DNA of 64,000 nt from Polaribacter huanghezhanensis. Lineage in GTDB: Bacteria; Bacteroidota; Bacteroidia; Flavobacteriales; Flavobacteriaceae. The position numbers and the translations under genes are program-made. Position 1 is the stretch's first letter. Every line of letters begins with the position of its first letter. Shown here one piece after another: positions 43,794 to 53,010 of this stretch. The stretch is taken from positions 620,001-684,000 of the forward strand of contig NZ_CP128595.1 of NCBI RefSeq assembly GCF_030444335.1, written 5' to 3'. Below the pieces are notes generated by a model. The model was given only the letters and a program-made list of their open reading frames with translations, was not told the DNA's origin and did no database searches.

Positions 43794-45242
43794 TTACCCT
43801 ACTGATCCCTCAAGAGAGATTTCTAATAACTTTTGTGCTTCTACGGCGAATTCCATTGGCAACTTATTGAGTACTTCTTTACTAAATCCGTTTACAATTA
43901 ATGCAATTGCTTTTTCCGTGTCAATTCCACGTTGATTACAGTAAAACAATTGGTCTTCTCCAATTTTACTTGTTGTTGCTTCGTGTTCTATTTGTGCTGA
44001 TTTATTTTTTGCTTCGATGTACGGAAATGTGTGTGCTCCACATTCATTTCCCATCAATAATGAATCACATTGTGAAAAATTACGTGCATTTTCTGCTCTT
44101 GCTCCAACATGCACCAATCCTCTATAACTATTTTGTGATTTCCCTGCGGATATTCCTTTTGAAATAATGGTCGACTTGGTATTTTTACCTAAGTGAATCA
44201 TTTTTGTACCAGTATCTGCTTGTTGATAATGGTTTGTCACTGCAATAGAATAAAACTCTCCTACCGAATTGTTTCCTTTTAAAATACAACTTGGATATTT
44301 CCAAGTTACAGCAGAACCAGTTTCTACTTGTGTCCAAGAAACTTTTGCATTCGTTTCGCAAAGAGCTCTTTTGGTTACAAAGTTAAAAACGCCCCCTTTT
44401 CCGTTTGCATCTCCAGGATACCAGTTCTGAACGGTAGAATATTTTATTTCTGCGTCGTCCATTGCAATCAATTCAACAACAGCCGCGTGCAATTGATTTT
44501 CATCTCTACTTGGTGCTGTACAACCTTCTAAATAACTTACATAACTTCCTTTGTCTGCAACAACTAATGTTCTTTCAAACTGTCCGGTTCCTCCTTCATT
44601 AATTCTAAAATATGTTGATAATTCCATCGGACAACGAACGCCTTTTGGAATGTAACAGAAAGATCCGTCAGAAAAAACTGCCGAATTTAATGCTGCATAA
44701 AAATTGTCGGAAGTAGGAACAACAGTTCCTAAATGTTTTCTCACCAATTCTGGATGTTCTTGAATTGCTTCCGAAATCGGCATAAAAATAATGCCTTTTT
44801 CACCCAATGTTTTCTTAAAAGTGGTGGCAACAGAAACAGAATCTATGACAATATCTACCGCAACATTTGACAAACGTTTTTGTTCGTCTATAGAAATTCC
44901 TAGTTTTTTAAATGTCTCTAATAAATCAGGATCCACTTCGTCCAAACTATTTAATGTTGGTTTCTTTTTTGGCGCGGAATAATAGGCAATTTCTTGAAAA
45001 TTTGGTTTTGGGTACTTTACATTTGCCCAATCTGGCTCTTCCATTTTCTCCCAAACTCTAAACGCTTCAATTCGCCAATCGGTCATCCATTGTGGTTCGT
45101 TTTTCTTTTTAGAAATAGCACGAACAACATCTTCGTTTAACCCTTTTGCAAATTTATCGCTTTCTATATCTGTATAAAAACCATATTCGTATTCCTTGGT
45201 TTTTAATTCTTCTCTTAAATTATCTTCTGTGTACTTACTCAT
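43794..45242 (-). CDS. sufB: Fe-S cluster assembly protein SufB
   Basis: A 482-residue scaffold protein on which Fe-S clusters are built. The block [37 protein letters not shown] and later [23 protein letters not shown] with [15 protein letters not shown] are typical. The start ATG lies 31 bases after the four-helix gene. Operon position between the sufA-like gene and sufC is normal except for the inserted unit just upstream. Confidence 0.96.
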   Translation of the reverse strand: MSKYTEDNLREELKTKEYEYGFYTDIESDKFAKGLNEDVVRAISKKKNEPQWMTDWRIEAFRVWEKMEEPDWANVKYPKPNFQEIAYYSAPKKKPTLNSLDEVDPDLLETFKKLGISIDEQKRLSNVAVDIVIDSVSVATTFKKTLGEKGIIFMPISEAIQEHPELVRKHLGTVVPTSDNFYAALNSAVFSDGSFCYIPKGVRCPMELSTYFRINEGGTGQFERTLVVADKGSYVSYLEGCTAPSRDENQLHAAVVELIAMDDAEIKYSTVQNWYPGDANGKGGVFNFVTKRALCETNAKVSWTQVETGSAVTWKYPSCILKGNNSVGEFYSIAVTNHYQQADTGTKMIHLGKNTKSTIISKGISAGKSQNSYRGLVHVGARAENARNFSQCDSLLMGNECGAHTFPYIEAKNKSAQIEHEATTSKIGEDQLFYCNQRGIDTEKAIALIVNGFSKEVLNKLPMEFAVEAQKLLEISLEGSVG

Positions 45243-45270
45243 TGTTAGTTTATAATGTTAAAAAGTTAAA

Positions 45271-45690
45271 AGTTTATAAAGTTGAGTGTAGGTATTTTAA
45301 TAATCCACTAATCAATTTTGAAACTTCATTTATTTTTAACTTTAGTTCTTCAAACTCTTTTTTACTTATATAATTTAAATCAAATGCTAAATACAATTGC
45401 GAACGAACTTCGCCTGCCGATGCTTTAGCTATGTATAAAAATCGAATAAATTCTTTTGTTGTCTGTCTTTCAAATCCTTCAGCTATATTAGATGAAATAG
45501 AAACAGATGCTCTTCTTATTTGATCTCTTAATCCAAAGTCTTTAGAAAATAAATCGTTTGAATTGGTTACTTTATAAATTATTACATTTAATTCTCTTGC
45601 TTTTTGCCATGAAATGATTTCTTCAAAAGAACTAAACTTTGCCATTATTTTAAAAACTTTTTAACTTTAATACTTTCAACTTTATAAACT
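45271..45690. mobile_element. 420-bp unit with 14-bp inverted ends carrying a four-helix-bundle gene
   Basis: The ends are a perfect 14-base inverted repeat, agtttataaagttg at 45271-45284 and caactttataaact at 45677-45690. Both ends extend into further AAAGTT repeats. The only ORF inside is the four-helix-bundle gene. The left end encodes the final codons of that gene and the right end supplies the final codons and stop of the sufA-like gene, so the unit fits tightly inside the operon without breaking it. No target duplication was identified. Mobility is inferred. Confidence 0.55.
45274..45645 (-). CDS. Four helix bundle (23S rRNA IVP-type) protein
   Basis: A 123-residue all-helical protein of the S23/IVP four-helix-bundle family. 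Motifs [37 protein letters not shown] and [20 protein letters not shown] are characteristic. Members occur as insertions in 23S rRNA genes, as Avd-type helpers of diversity-generating retroelements, and as scattered single genes in Bacteroidetes; their function outside the retroelements is unknown. No reverse transcriptase is present here. It lies in the middle of the suf operon within inverted repeats, which is not its expected place. Confidence 0.92.
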   Translation of the reverse strand: MAKFSSFEEIISWQKARELNVIIYKVTNSNDLFSKDFGLRDQIRRASVSISSNIAEGFERQTTKEFIRFLYIAKASAGEVRSQLYLAFDLNYISKKEFEELKLKINEVSKLISGLLKYLHSTL

Positions 45691-46011
45691 GAAAGATTCT
45701 CCGCACCCGCAAGTTCTATTCGCGTTTGGATTATTAAATACAAAACCTGTTCCGTTTAAACCTCCAGAATATTCTAGTGTTGTTCCAACTAAATACAAGA
45801 AACTTTTTTTATCAACAATAATTTTTACATCATTATCTTCAAAAATTTTATCGCCTTCAGCTTGATTTTTATCAAACGTTAAATCGTATGATAAACCAGA
45901 ACAACCTCCACTTTTTACACCAACACGCACAAAGTCTTTGGATGTGTCAAAACCATCATCAGCCATTAATTCTATGACTTTTTTCTTAGCGATATCTGAA
46001 ACTTTTATCAT
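45682..46011 (-). CDS. sufA: SufA/IscA-type Fe-S carrier protein
   Basis: A 109-residue HesB/IscA-family A-type carrier from ATG 46011. A longer frame to 46131 adds 40 basic residues that are not part of the family and run across the promoter box, so it is rejected. The three conserved cysteines are in GGCSGLSY and in CGCGESF near the end. It passes Fe-S clusters to target proteins and opens the suf operon. Its stop codon lies inside the right inverted end of the inserted unit. Confidence 0.93.
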   Translation of the reverse strand: MIKVSDIAKKKVIELMADDGFDTSKDFVRVGVKSGGCSGLSYDLTFDKNQAEGDKIFEDNDVKIIVDKKSFLYLVGTTLEYSGGLNGTGFVFNNPNANRTCGCGESFSL

Positions 46012-46043
46012 AATTCTTATATAGATTAAATCCAAATTAGATG

Positions 46044-46051
46044 CAAATATA
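46044..46051 (-). promoter_or_regulatory. -7 box TATATTTG of the suf operon
   Basis: An exact TAnnTTTG box followed by C on the minus strand lies 32 bases before the sufA-like ATG. It rules out the longer reading frame as the protein start. Confidence 0.7.
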
Positions 46052-46228
46052 CTGACAAAATATGATTTTCTCCTTCTTTTAACATGAATAAAATTGATTG
46101 TTTGATTGCTAAAATTAATGGCTGGTTGCACAAAACAGAAACTTTGTTAACGAACTGTTAAAAAAGTGCTATAAACTTTGTAAACAAGGAATTAAACTTA
46201 CTTTTATTCCATCACTAAAACAAACCAA

Positions 46229-47857
46229 ATGAAACGCATTTTTACCGCAATCGTATTTTTAATTGCTACTCAAATTACCGCACAAGAAAACCCTTGGTCA
46301 GAAGACTTAATTACTGTTCCTGTGAAGACCAATTATCAAAAAACTTCTACCTACGCAGAAGTAATGTCTTTTATTGCCGCATTACAGAAAAAATCTGACT
46401 TAATGCATGTAGAATACATGGCAACTAGTAAAGAAGGTAAAAAAATTCCAATGGTCATTTTGGCAAATCCAAAAATTACAACGCCCGCTGAAGCAAAAGC
46501 TTCTGGAAAACCCGTAATCTATATTCAAGGAAATATTCATTCAGGAGAAGTTGAAGGAAAAGAAATTGCTCAACAAATGATGCGCGATATTTTATTGGGT
46601 GATAAAAAGTATTTATTAGAAAATCAGATTTTAATTTTCGCCCCGATTTACAACACAGATTCTAACGACAAAATGAAACAAGGAAGAAGACCCTCGCAAG
46701 AAGACAGTCCTGTTGAAGTTGGAATTAGAGCTAACAGTCAAGGTTTGGATTTAAATAGAGACGGAGTTAAAATGGAAGCCTTTGAAACTACTGGATTAAT
46801 CAAAAATGTAATTTTAAAATGGGATCCAGAAATGTTGGTAGATTTACACACAACAAACGGAACTTGGCATGGTTACGGAATTACCTACGCACCAAGTTAC
46901 CATTATGCTGGTGAAAAAGCGCCGTATGATTTTACTTGGAACCAACTTTTACCAGAAGTAACAAAAAATATCGATAAAAATTACAAAGTAAAAATTGGTC
47001 CTTACGGATATTATTCCACAAAACAAGGTTGGCCGCCAACTTCAATTTACACGTATAATCATCATCCAAGATATATTGTAAACCAAATGGGATTGCGTAA
47101 TAAAATCGGAATTTTAAGTGAAGCTTTTGCACATGACCGGTTATATACTAGAATGAATTCAACTTACGGATTTGTTGCAGAAATTTTAGAATTTACACAT
47201 AAAAATGGTAAAAAAATGATGGCAATTAATGCGCAAGCAGAAAAAGATGCCATTCAAAATGTGATTGAAAATGCAGGAAAATCTAAAAAAGGTGTTCGTT
47301 TTAAAATGGTTGCTTTAGATAAAAAAATAGAAAACTATAGAACCTACGATTACATTCCGTTCGTTAAAAAAGACGGAAAGAAAGGATATTTACGTTCTGG
47401 AAAAATTATCGATGTACCAAATGTAACCAACATTTCAAAATTTGAAGCAACCGTTAACACCACTTTACCAAGAGGGTATTTTTTACCAAAATCAATGAAA
47501 TCAATTGTTGAACTTCTTAGAAAGCAAGGCATAAAAGTTACCGAACTAAAAAATCGTAAAAGAGCAGTTGGAGAAGTATTTATGGTTGAAAAACTACACA
47601 ATGCTAGTCGTAAATTTGAAGGACATAATATGGCAACTGTTGAAGGAAAATATGTTGCAAAAACGCAAACTTTTAAAAAAGGAGATTATTGGATTGACAT
47701 GGCGCAACCTTTAACAAATTTAGCTTTTTACATGTTAGAACCACAATCTGATGACGGCTTAGTTTCATGGAATTTCTTTGATGACTATTTAAAAGCACAA
47801 GGCGTAGAAACAAAATCAGTAGCCTATCCTGTTTTTAAATATTATTCGGTAAAATAA
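46229..47857 (+). CDS. M14 family zinc carboxypeptidase, secreted
   Basis: A 542-residue protein with a signal peptide (MKRIFTAIVFLIATQITAQ). The M14 zinc site is NIHSGEVEGKE (HxxE) with the later His in DLHTTNGTWHGY; LDLNRDGVKMEAF supplies the substrate Arg region. C-terminal 170 residues form an additional domain of unknown function. It probably trims C-terminal residues from peptides in the periplasm or outside the cell, a common trait in protein-degrading marine flavobacteria. It is not followed by a T9SS sorting tail. Confidence 0.88.
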   Translation: MKRIFTAIVFLIATQITAQENPWSEDLITVPVKTNYQKTSTYAEVMSFIAALQKKSDLMHVEYMATSKEGKKIPMVILANPKITTPAEAKASGKPVIYIQGNIHSGEVEGKEIAQQMMRDILLGDKKYLLENQILIFAPIYNTDSNDKMKQGRRPSQEDSPVEVGIRANSQGLDLNRDGVKMEAFETTGLIKNVILKWDPEMLVDLHTTNGTWHGYGITYAPSYHYAGEKAPYDFTWNQLLPEVTKNIDKNYKVKIGPYGYYSTKQGWPPTSIYTYNHHPRYIVNQMGLRNKIGILSEAFAHDRLYTRMNSTYGFVAEILEFTHKNGKKMMAINAQAEKDAIQNVIENAGKSKKGVRFKMVALDKKIENYRTYDYIPFVKKDGKKGYLRSGKIIDVPNVTNISKFEATVNTTLPRGYFLPKSMKSIVELLRKQGIKVTELKNRKRAVGEVFMVEKLHNASRKFEGHNMATVEGKYVAKTQTFKKGDYWIDMAQPLTNLAFYMLEPQSDDGLVSWNFFDDYLKAQGVETKSVAYPVFKYYSVK

Positions 47858-47868
47858 AACAAAAAGCA

Positions 47869-47946
47869 TGTCTGTTCGAGCGCAATCGAGAACTCTAAGT
47901 TACTCGATTATTATAAAAACAAGTTTCGACTCCGCTCAACCAGACA
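47869..47946. repeat. TCGAG-type palindromic repeat (REP-like), full copy
   Basis: A 78-base element bounded by tgtctg (47869-47874) and cagaca (47941-47946), with inner arms ttcgagcgcaatcgagaac and ttcgactccgctcaac. The arms are less exact than at 2676-2732, as in a decaying copy. It lies in the gap between the M14 gene and thiL, and could act as a transcription end. Confidence 0.75.
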
Positions 47947-48007
47947 AAAGGTTAAAACATCTTTTAAACAAGCACTTTTTATGCTTTAAAAACAAATAGA
48001 ATTGCTG

Positions 48008-48015
48008 TATCTTTG
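48008..48015 (+). promoter_or_regulatory. -7 box TATCTTTG of thiL
   Basis: An exact box ending four bases before the ATG at 48020. It rules out the upstream in-frame ATG at 48002 and points to a leaderless mRNA. Confidence 0.7.
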
Positions 48016-48019
48016 CGGC

Positions 48020-49066
48020 ATGATTGAAGATAAAAACCAAGATAAAACCTCATTGTCTGAATTAGGAGAATTCGGATTGATAAATCATTTAACAAAGCAT
48101 TTTAACACAAAGCATTCATCAACAATAAAAGCTGTTGGAGATGACGCTGCTGTATTAGACGCGTCAGAAAAACAAACTTTAATTACAACCGATTTGTTAA
48201 TTGAAGGTGTTCATTTTGATTTGAGTTATATGCCGTTAAAACACTTAGGTTACAAGGCGGTAATGGTTAATTTATCTGATGTATATGCTATGAATGGAAC
48301 CGCAGAACAAATTACAGTTTCTCTTGCGGTTTCTAATCGTTTTCCCTTGGAAGCAATTGAAGAATTGTATGCGGGAATTCAATTGGCTTGTGAAACATAT
48401 AATGTCGATTTAATTGGTGGAGATACCACTTCATCAACAACTGGAATGTTGATTTCAATTACTGCAATTGGGAAATCAGCAAAAGAAGATGTTGTATATA
48501 GAAATGGCGCAAAAGACACTGATTTAATTGTGGTTTCTGGGGATTTAGGAGCTGCATATTTAGGGTTGCAAGTGTTAGAAAGAGAAAAGCAAGTTTTTAA
48601 AGTTGATCCAAACAATCAACCAGATTTAGATAATTACACGTATTTAATTGAGCGTCAATTAAAACCAGAAGCACGAAAAGATGTTGCTGGATTGTTAAAA
48701 GAACTAGAGGTAAAACCGACTTCTATGATTGATGTTTCTGACGGATTATCCTCAGAAATTATGCACCTTTGCTCGCAATCCAAAGTTGGATGTAAATTGT
48801 ATGAAGATAAATTCCCGTTAGATCCGCAAGTAATTTCTACTTGTGAAGAATTTAATATGGATTCTACCATGATTGCTTTAAGCGGAGGCGAAGATTACGA
48901 ATTGTTATTTACAGTTCCCATTGCTGATTTTGATAAAATAAAAGGAAATCCGAATTTTTCTATTATTGGTCATATTACTGAAGAAAGTCAAGGAATGAAT
49001 TTAGTTACACGCGCCAACCAAGAAATTGAATTAAAAGCGCAAGGTTGGAATGCATTGAAAGAGTAA
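48020..49066 (+). CDS. thiL: Thiamine-monophosphate kinase
   Basis: A 348-residue AIR-synthase-fold kinase that makes thiamine diphosphate. The core VGDDAAVLD, TTDLLIEGVHFDLSYM, NLSDVYAMNG and LIGGDTTSS blocks are kept. The start at 48020 follows from the -7 box; an ATG at 48002 is upstream of the transcription start. It is monocistronic and convergent with the response regulator. Confidence 0.95.
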   Translation: MIEDKNQDKTSLSELGEFGLINHLTKHFNTKHSSTIKAVGDDAAVLDASEKQTLITTDLLIEGVHFDLSYMPLKHLGYKAVMVNLSDVYAMNGTAEQITVSLAVSNRFPLEAIEELYAGIQLACETYNVDLIGGDTTSSTTGMLISITAIGKSAKEDVVYRNGAKDTDLIVVSGDLGAAYLGLQVLEREKQVFKVDPNNQPDLDNYTYLIERQLKPEARKDVAGLLKELEVKPTSMIDVSDGLSSEIMHLCSQSKVGCKLYEDKFPLDPQVISTCEEFNMDSTMIALSGGEDYELLFTVPIADFDKIKGNPNFSIIGHITEESQGMNLVTRANQEIELKAQGWNALKE

Positions 49067-49080
49067 TATCACTATAAAAA

Positions 49081-49497
49081 TTAAAAATTTTTAGGAAACT
49101 TTTCTTGAACAACTTTTAACAGTACATCTGCTGTTAATGGTTTGTTCATAAAGCCAGAAACATAACCAAATCTTTTTGATTTTTCTATATCATCTAGATT
49201 TCTTGAAGTAGTAAGCATCATCACAACTATTTTTCCTTGTTGGTCTTTTTTAAGTTTTTTGTAATGTTCAAGAAACTCCCACCCATTCATAGAGGGCATA
49301 TTAATATCTAAAAAAATGAGATCTGGCTGAGGATGAATTCCGTTTATTGAAGACTCTAAATAATCTAGAGCCTCTTGTCCACTCTGCACAGCAACACATT
49401 TTTCTGCGCAGTTTGCTTTTTTAATCATTAATTGATGCAGGAAATTAGTAGATCCATTATCGTCTATTAATAAAATACAATTTAGTTTTTCTTTCAT
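49081..49497 (-). CDS. Single-domain response regulator
   Basis: A 138-residue CheY-like receiver with no output domain. The acidic pair is D12-D13, the phosphoacceptor is D64 (LIFLDINMP), T96/T97 and K119 complete the site. Its ATG overlaps the histidine kinase stop by four bases, so the two are translationally coupled. With no DNA-binding domain, the output must pass to another protein. It closes the OMP-binding protein-kinase-regulator operon. Confidence 0.93.
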   Translation of the reverse strand: MKEKLNCILLIDDNGSTNFLHQLMIKKANCAEKCVAVQSGQEALDYLESSINGIHPQPDLIFLDINMPSMNGWEFLEHYKKLKKDQQGKIVVMMLTTSRNLDDIEKSKRFGYVSGFMNKPLTADVLLKVVQEKFPKNF

Positions 49498-50993
49498 TTT
49501 TTTAGGTTTGGAATGTTGAAATAAAATGTACTACCATGGTTTGGTTTTGACTCTACCCAAATTTCACCTTTGTGTAGTTCAATAATCTTATTACAATGCG
49601 CTAGACCTATACCTGTGCCCTTATATTTGTCTGTTGAATGTAATCTTTGGAAGATAGCAAAAATTCTTTTTTTAAACTTTTCGTCAATACCAATTCCATT
49701 GTCTTTTACAGCAAATGTAAAACCATTATCTTTTATTGCAAATATTTCAATGATTGGTTTTGTGTTTGAATTTCGAAATTTTATTGCATTGCTAATAAGG
49801 TTTTGAAACAATAATCGTAATTCTGTTTTGTATGCATAAAGTTCTGGAAGTTTTTCTATTTTTAAAATTGCACCACTATCTTTAATAGTTGAAGCTATAT
49901 CACTTTTTACTTCTTCCAACAACGTGTTACAGTCAATTTTTATCAACTCTGGATTTTTACCAATTCTTCCATAATCTAGCAAACCTTTTACTAGCTTACT
50001 CATTCTTTCTGCAGCATCTTTTATATAACCTAAACTTTTCTGGCCTACTTCATCAAATTGATCTCCATAATTTTCGTTTAATAAATTTACAAAACCAGTA
50101 AGTGTTTGAAGAGGTTCTTGCAAATCATGAGAAGCTATATATGTAAACTGTTCTAGTTCTTTATTTTTGTTTTTAATATCGTTAAAACTATTATTTAATG
50201 AAACAGACATTTTGTTAAATACCCTTGTTAATTCTGCTATTTCATCATTTCCTAAAACAGCAACTTGCGTATTGTGTATACCGTTGGCTAAACTTTTAGC
50301 CCCAATCATAAGCCTTTTTAAAGGCCTTAAAATGCTTCTAGTAACTCTTAAAGAAAATAGCAGTCCTATAATTATAAAAAACAGGGTAGATAATAGTAAA
50401 ATTTTAGAACTATCTTTAAGCTTATTTGATAAATTAATAAAACCTTGTTCGGATTTTTTAGTGTAATCTCTTTCCAAAAGAGCAATTTCATGGTCTAAAG
50501 CAAGAGAATTATTAGTTGCTTTTTCTAGAAATTTTTTGGCTTTTTCTATTTTAGTTTTGTCATCATAATCTTTAGAAGTTACAAGTAATGCATTAATATT
50601 TATAGAGTGGCTTTCAAGTTTCTTAGTATTCTCTATAATAGAATCTATACTTTTTCCATATAAATCTTGAATTTCTTTTTCCTCTTTTAATTTTGAAATT
50701 AATAACCTAAAATAAGGAAAATCTACATTTGATACTTGTTTTATTTTATTTGTTAAAAGACTGTTTTTTGCATTTGATACTTTATTATTTAGCTTTAATA
50801 AAAGCATTTTGTTTGCATTTCTATATTTATTAAACAAATTAACCTTAGGTTTAATTTCTTTAGTTAATTTTTCATACGCATTTTCTGCACTTGAATTTAT
50901 AGAATTGGTTAAAAAAAGCTGAATTATTATAATCATCATAAATAATCCATAACCTGTAAAAATCTTATATTTTATTTTCTTAAATTTAAACAA
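49494..50993 (-). CDS. Membrane histidine kinase with HAMP domain
   Basis: A 499-residue sensor kinase. Membrane helices are at about 9-30 and 198-216, enclosing a 165-residue all-helical periplasmic sensor. A HAMP domain follows (about 217-269), then HisKA with the phosphorylated H289 (YIASHDLQEPL, the phytochrome-like form), and an HATPase with NLISNAIKF, DNGIGID and GTGIGLAHC. The sensor has the four-helix look of MCP- or TorS-type domains that bind a periplasmic ligand-binding protein. The gene upstream encodes just such a protein, so ligand input through it is likely. Confidence 0.92.
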   Translation of the reverse strand: MFKFKKIKYKIFTGYGLFMMIIIIQLFLTNSINSSAENAYEKLTKEIKPKVNLFNKYRNANKMLLLKLNNKVSNAKNSLLTNKIKQVSNVDFPYFRLLISKLKEEKEIQDLYGKSIDSIIENTKKLESHSININALLVTSKDYDDKTKIEKAKKFLEKATNNSLALDHEIALLERDYTKKSEQGFINLSNKLKDSSKILLLSTLFFIIIGLLFSLRVTRSILRPLKRLMIGAKSLANGIHNTQVAVLGNDEIAELTRVFNKMSVSLNNSFNDIKNKNKELEQFTYIASHDLQEPLQTLTGFVNLLNENYGDQFDEVGQKSLGYIKDAAERMSKLVKGLLDYGRIGKNPELIKIDCNTLLEEVKSDIASTIKDSGAILKIEKLPELYAYKTELRLLFQNLISNAIKFRNSNTKPIIEIFAIKDNGFTFAVKDNGIGIDEKFKKRIFAIFQRLHSTDKYKGTGIGLAHCNKIIELHKGEIWVESKPNHGSTFYFNIPNLKK

Positions 50994-50997
50994 CTTC

Positions 50998-52149
50998 TTA
51001 CTCTTTTATGTTTGTGAATTTTCCTTTTGATTTGTATTCGTATAATGAAAAATATATTCCACTGGAAGCACCATTCGATTTAATAGAAATATTACCACAA
51101 ACACCTTCAAAATAATGTACATTTAAAAGTTTTTTTCTTAGCCAAGAATCGAAATCATTATTTTTTGTATTGGTAATATTATAATTTTTAAGCACACTTA
51201 GCAATATATTTGCAGCATCATAAGCTTGCATAGGAGGCCAAACAGAAAAAGGCTTTTCTTTAAATTTTGATTGATAATTATTTAAGAAATCTTGGGCAGG
51301 CACATAGTTTCCATTTTGTGGTGTAAAAAATATAAATTCTGTACCAATAATTGCGCCATCAGAATTTTCATAGTAGTCTTCTTGTAGCAAAACTGTAGAT
51401 CCAAAAAATTTAGATTCTATACCTAATTCTCTAGCTTGTTTCATAGCAAAACCATACTCTTTATATCCCAAAAAAACATAAGCATCATAATCTTCTGCTT
51501 TATATTCTGTTAGTTCTTTCATAAAGTTTGTTTTCTCTTTTTTAAAAGACACTACTTTTGTTTCTATTCCCTCTTTTTTTAATATTTCTTTACAGGTAAA
51601 AGCACCTAAATACATAAAGTTATTTGGGTAATGTATAATAATTACCTTTTTAAAATCTAAATCAATAATTCTATTAGCTATTAAACTGTGAGCTTCTTCT
51701 GTGGATTTGGCTATTTTAAAAACATTTTCATTTAACTTGTTTAAAGCAGTGTCATTATTACAAGGGTTTATAATAATAACTTTATCCTCTTTAGCTTTTT
51801 CACTAATAGCAATAGTACCATCTGTATTGCTAATAAATAACACTTTAATTTTATGTTCTTTTCTTAGTTTCTCATAAGCAATTAAGCCTTTTTCTTTATC
51901 CCATTGATCATCTTCTATAAATAAATCAACTTTTGGCTCATTACTTAATCTTGTTTCATTGTATTCTTCTACAGCAAGTTGAATTGCTTTAGAGGGAGCA
52001 ATACCCAAATCCGTAGCTCTTGTTGTTAAAGGACCTATATAGCCAATGTTTATAGTTTCAACTTTAGATTGACAAGCCATAAAAAAAATCAACACAAAAA
52101 AGATAGAAAGAACTCCTAACCTTTTTAAAATGTTTTTATTATTATTCAT
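50998..52149 (-). CDS. Periplasmic-binding-protein-like lipoprotein
   Basis: A 383-residue lipoprotein with a lipobox ending FMAC (C26). The mature part is a type I periplasmic-binding fold of the branched-chain amino acid / Peripla_BP_6 kind: INIGYIGPLTTRATDLG at the N-terminus and two lobes. No ABC transporter permease or ATPase gene is near. It lies four bases before the kinase gene, which suggests that it serves as the ligand-sensing subunit for that kinase. It may bind an amino acid, urea or amide; the ligand is not predictable. Confidence 0.85.
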   Translation of the reverse strand: MNNNKNILKRLGVLSIFFVLIFFMACQSKVETINIGYIGPLTTRATDLGIAPSKAIQLAVEEYNETRLSNEPKVDLFIEDDQWDKEKGLIAYEKLRKEHKIKVLFISNTDGTIAISEKAKEDKVIIINPCNNDTALNKLNENVFKIAKSTEEAHSLIANRIIDLDFKKVIIIHYPNNFMYLGAFTCKEILKKEGIETKVVSFKKEKTNFMKELTEYKAEDYDAYVFLGYKEYGFAMKQARELGIESKFFGSTVLLQEDYYENSDGAIIGTEFIFFTPQNGNYVPAQDFLNNYQSKFKEKPFSVWPPMQAYDAANILLSVLKNYNITNTKNNDFDSWLRKKLLNVHYFEGVCGNISIKSNGASSGIYFSLYEYKSKGKFTNIKE

Positions 52150-52159
52150 ACTATTTTTT

Positions 52160-52921
52160 TTAAAATGTTACTTTATATTCTAGTCCATAACCTAAACCTG
52201 ATTGCTTTTTTGTAAAAAACTGATTAACTCTATACTCTAAAACAAGATAAAGGCGATCAAAAAATTTGTATCCTAGTTGATGTTCTGTTACCCAAGTAAA
52301 AGAAATATTACCATTATTATAATTGATAATTTGATCTGCAAAACCTCCTAAATAAAGTCTATTGTTTAATTTTTTTGAAAATAAATTGATATTATATACA
52401 TGCTCTAATTGAGTTCCGTATTTTGTTTTTGATTGATTTCTAAACTGAACCATCATTAGATTTATTGAATAAGATAGGTTCATTTTTTTAAAAAAACGAT
52501 CTAATTTTTTTGTGTTGTTAAATCGCCAACGAAAACCTAGTTTTATATCATCATTTTGTTCACCTTTTCTTAAAACATATTGCATAGTAATGTCTAAGGG
52601 AGATTTTTTAGTAATTTTATAACGCAAATTATGTTCAGCATACGTAGTCGCTAAATCTGGAGAGCCCAAAAAACCATCATTATTTGTTAAGGAGAAATAC
52701 TGAACTCTTTCTGAAAGTTGCAACAGAATATTATAGGTTAAAGTGTTAAAGTTTCGAGTATCATTATAGATGTTAAAATCTACAAAGCCTTTTACTTTAA
52801 ATGGATCTTTACTAGTTTGTGCAGAAACACTTTTACTATTTAATAGTAATAAAAGTAGAAGAATAAATTTAAATACTGAGTAAAACTTAGTATTTATGTT
52901 TTTTTTGGGAGGTAGCTTCAT
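52160..52921 (-). CDS. Outer-membrane beta-barrel protein (DUF2490-like)
   Basis: A 253-residue protein from ATG 52921. A longer frame to 53014 overlaps the promoter box and is rejected. A long N-terminal signal (ending SVSAQ) is followed by alternating beta strands and a last residue Phe (YKVTF), as for outer-membrane barrels inserted by the Bam complex. The pattern is like DUF2490 proteins, which I cannot confirm by search. As first gene of the operon it may act as an entry pore for the ligand of the downstream binding protein. Confidence 0.7.
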   Translation of the reverse strand: MKLPPKKNINTKFYSVFKFILLLLLLLNSKSVSAQTSKDPFKVKGFVDFNIYNDTRNFNTLTYNILLQLSERVQYFSLTNNDGFLGSPDLATTYAEHNLRYKITKKSPLDITMQYVLRKGEQNDDIKLGFRWRFNNTKKLDRFFKKMNLSYSINLMMVQFRNQSKTKYGTQLEHVYNINLFSKKLNNRLYLGGFADQIINYNNGNISFTWVTEHQLGYKFFDRLYLVLEYRVNQFFTKKQSGLGYGLEYKVTF

Positions 52922-52977
52922 GAAAAAAAATAAGCCTCTACAAAGAAAAAACGGATAGAATCTTTTTAGAAATTTAC

Positions 52978-52985
52978 CAAATATA
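52978..52985 (-). promoter_or_regulatory. -7 box TATATTTG of the barrel-binding protein-kinase operon
   Basis: An exact minus-strand box followed by G lies 56 bases before the ATG at 52921. Confidence 0.6.
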
Positions 52986-53010
52986 ATAAAAAAAACATAA
53001 ATAAACAAAA

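Noticed and set aside
45250-45273. Reading the AAAGTT tracts as a CRISPR array
   Set aside because: Repeats are irregular, have no spacers of constant length and no cas genes are near.
45274-45645. A diversity-generating retroelement around the four-helix gene
   Set aside because: No reverse transcriptase, template repeat or variable repeat is visible nearby.
46012-46131. N-terminal extension of the sufA-like gene
   Set aside because: It crosses an exact -7 box and does not fit the A-type carrier family.
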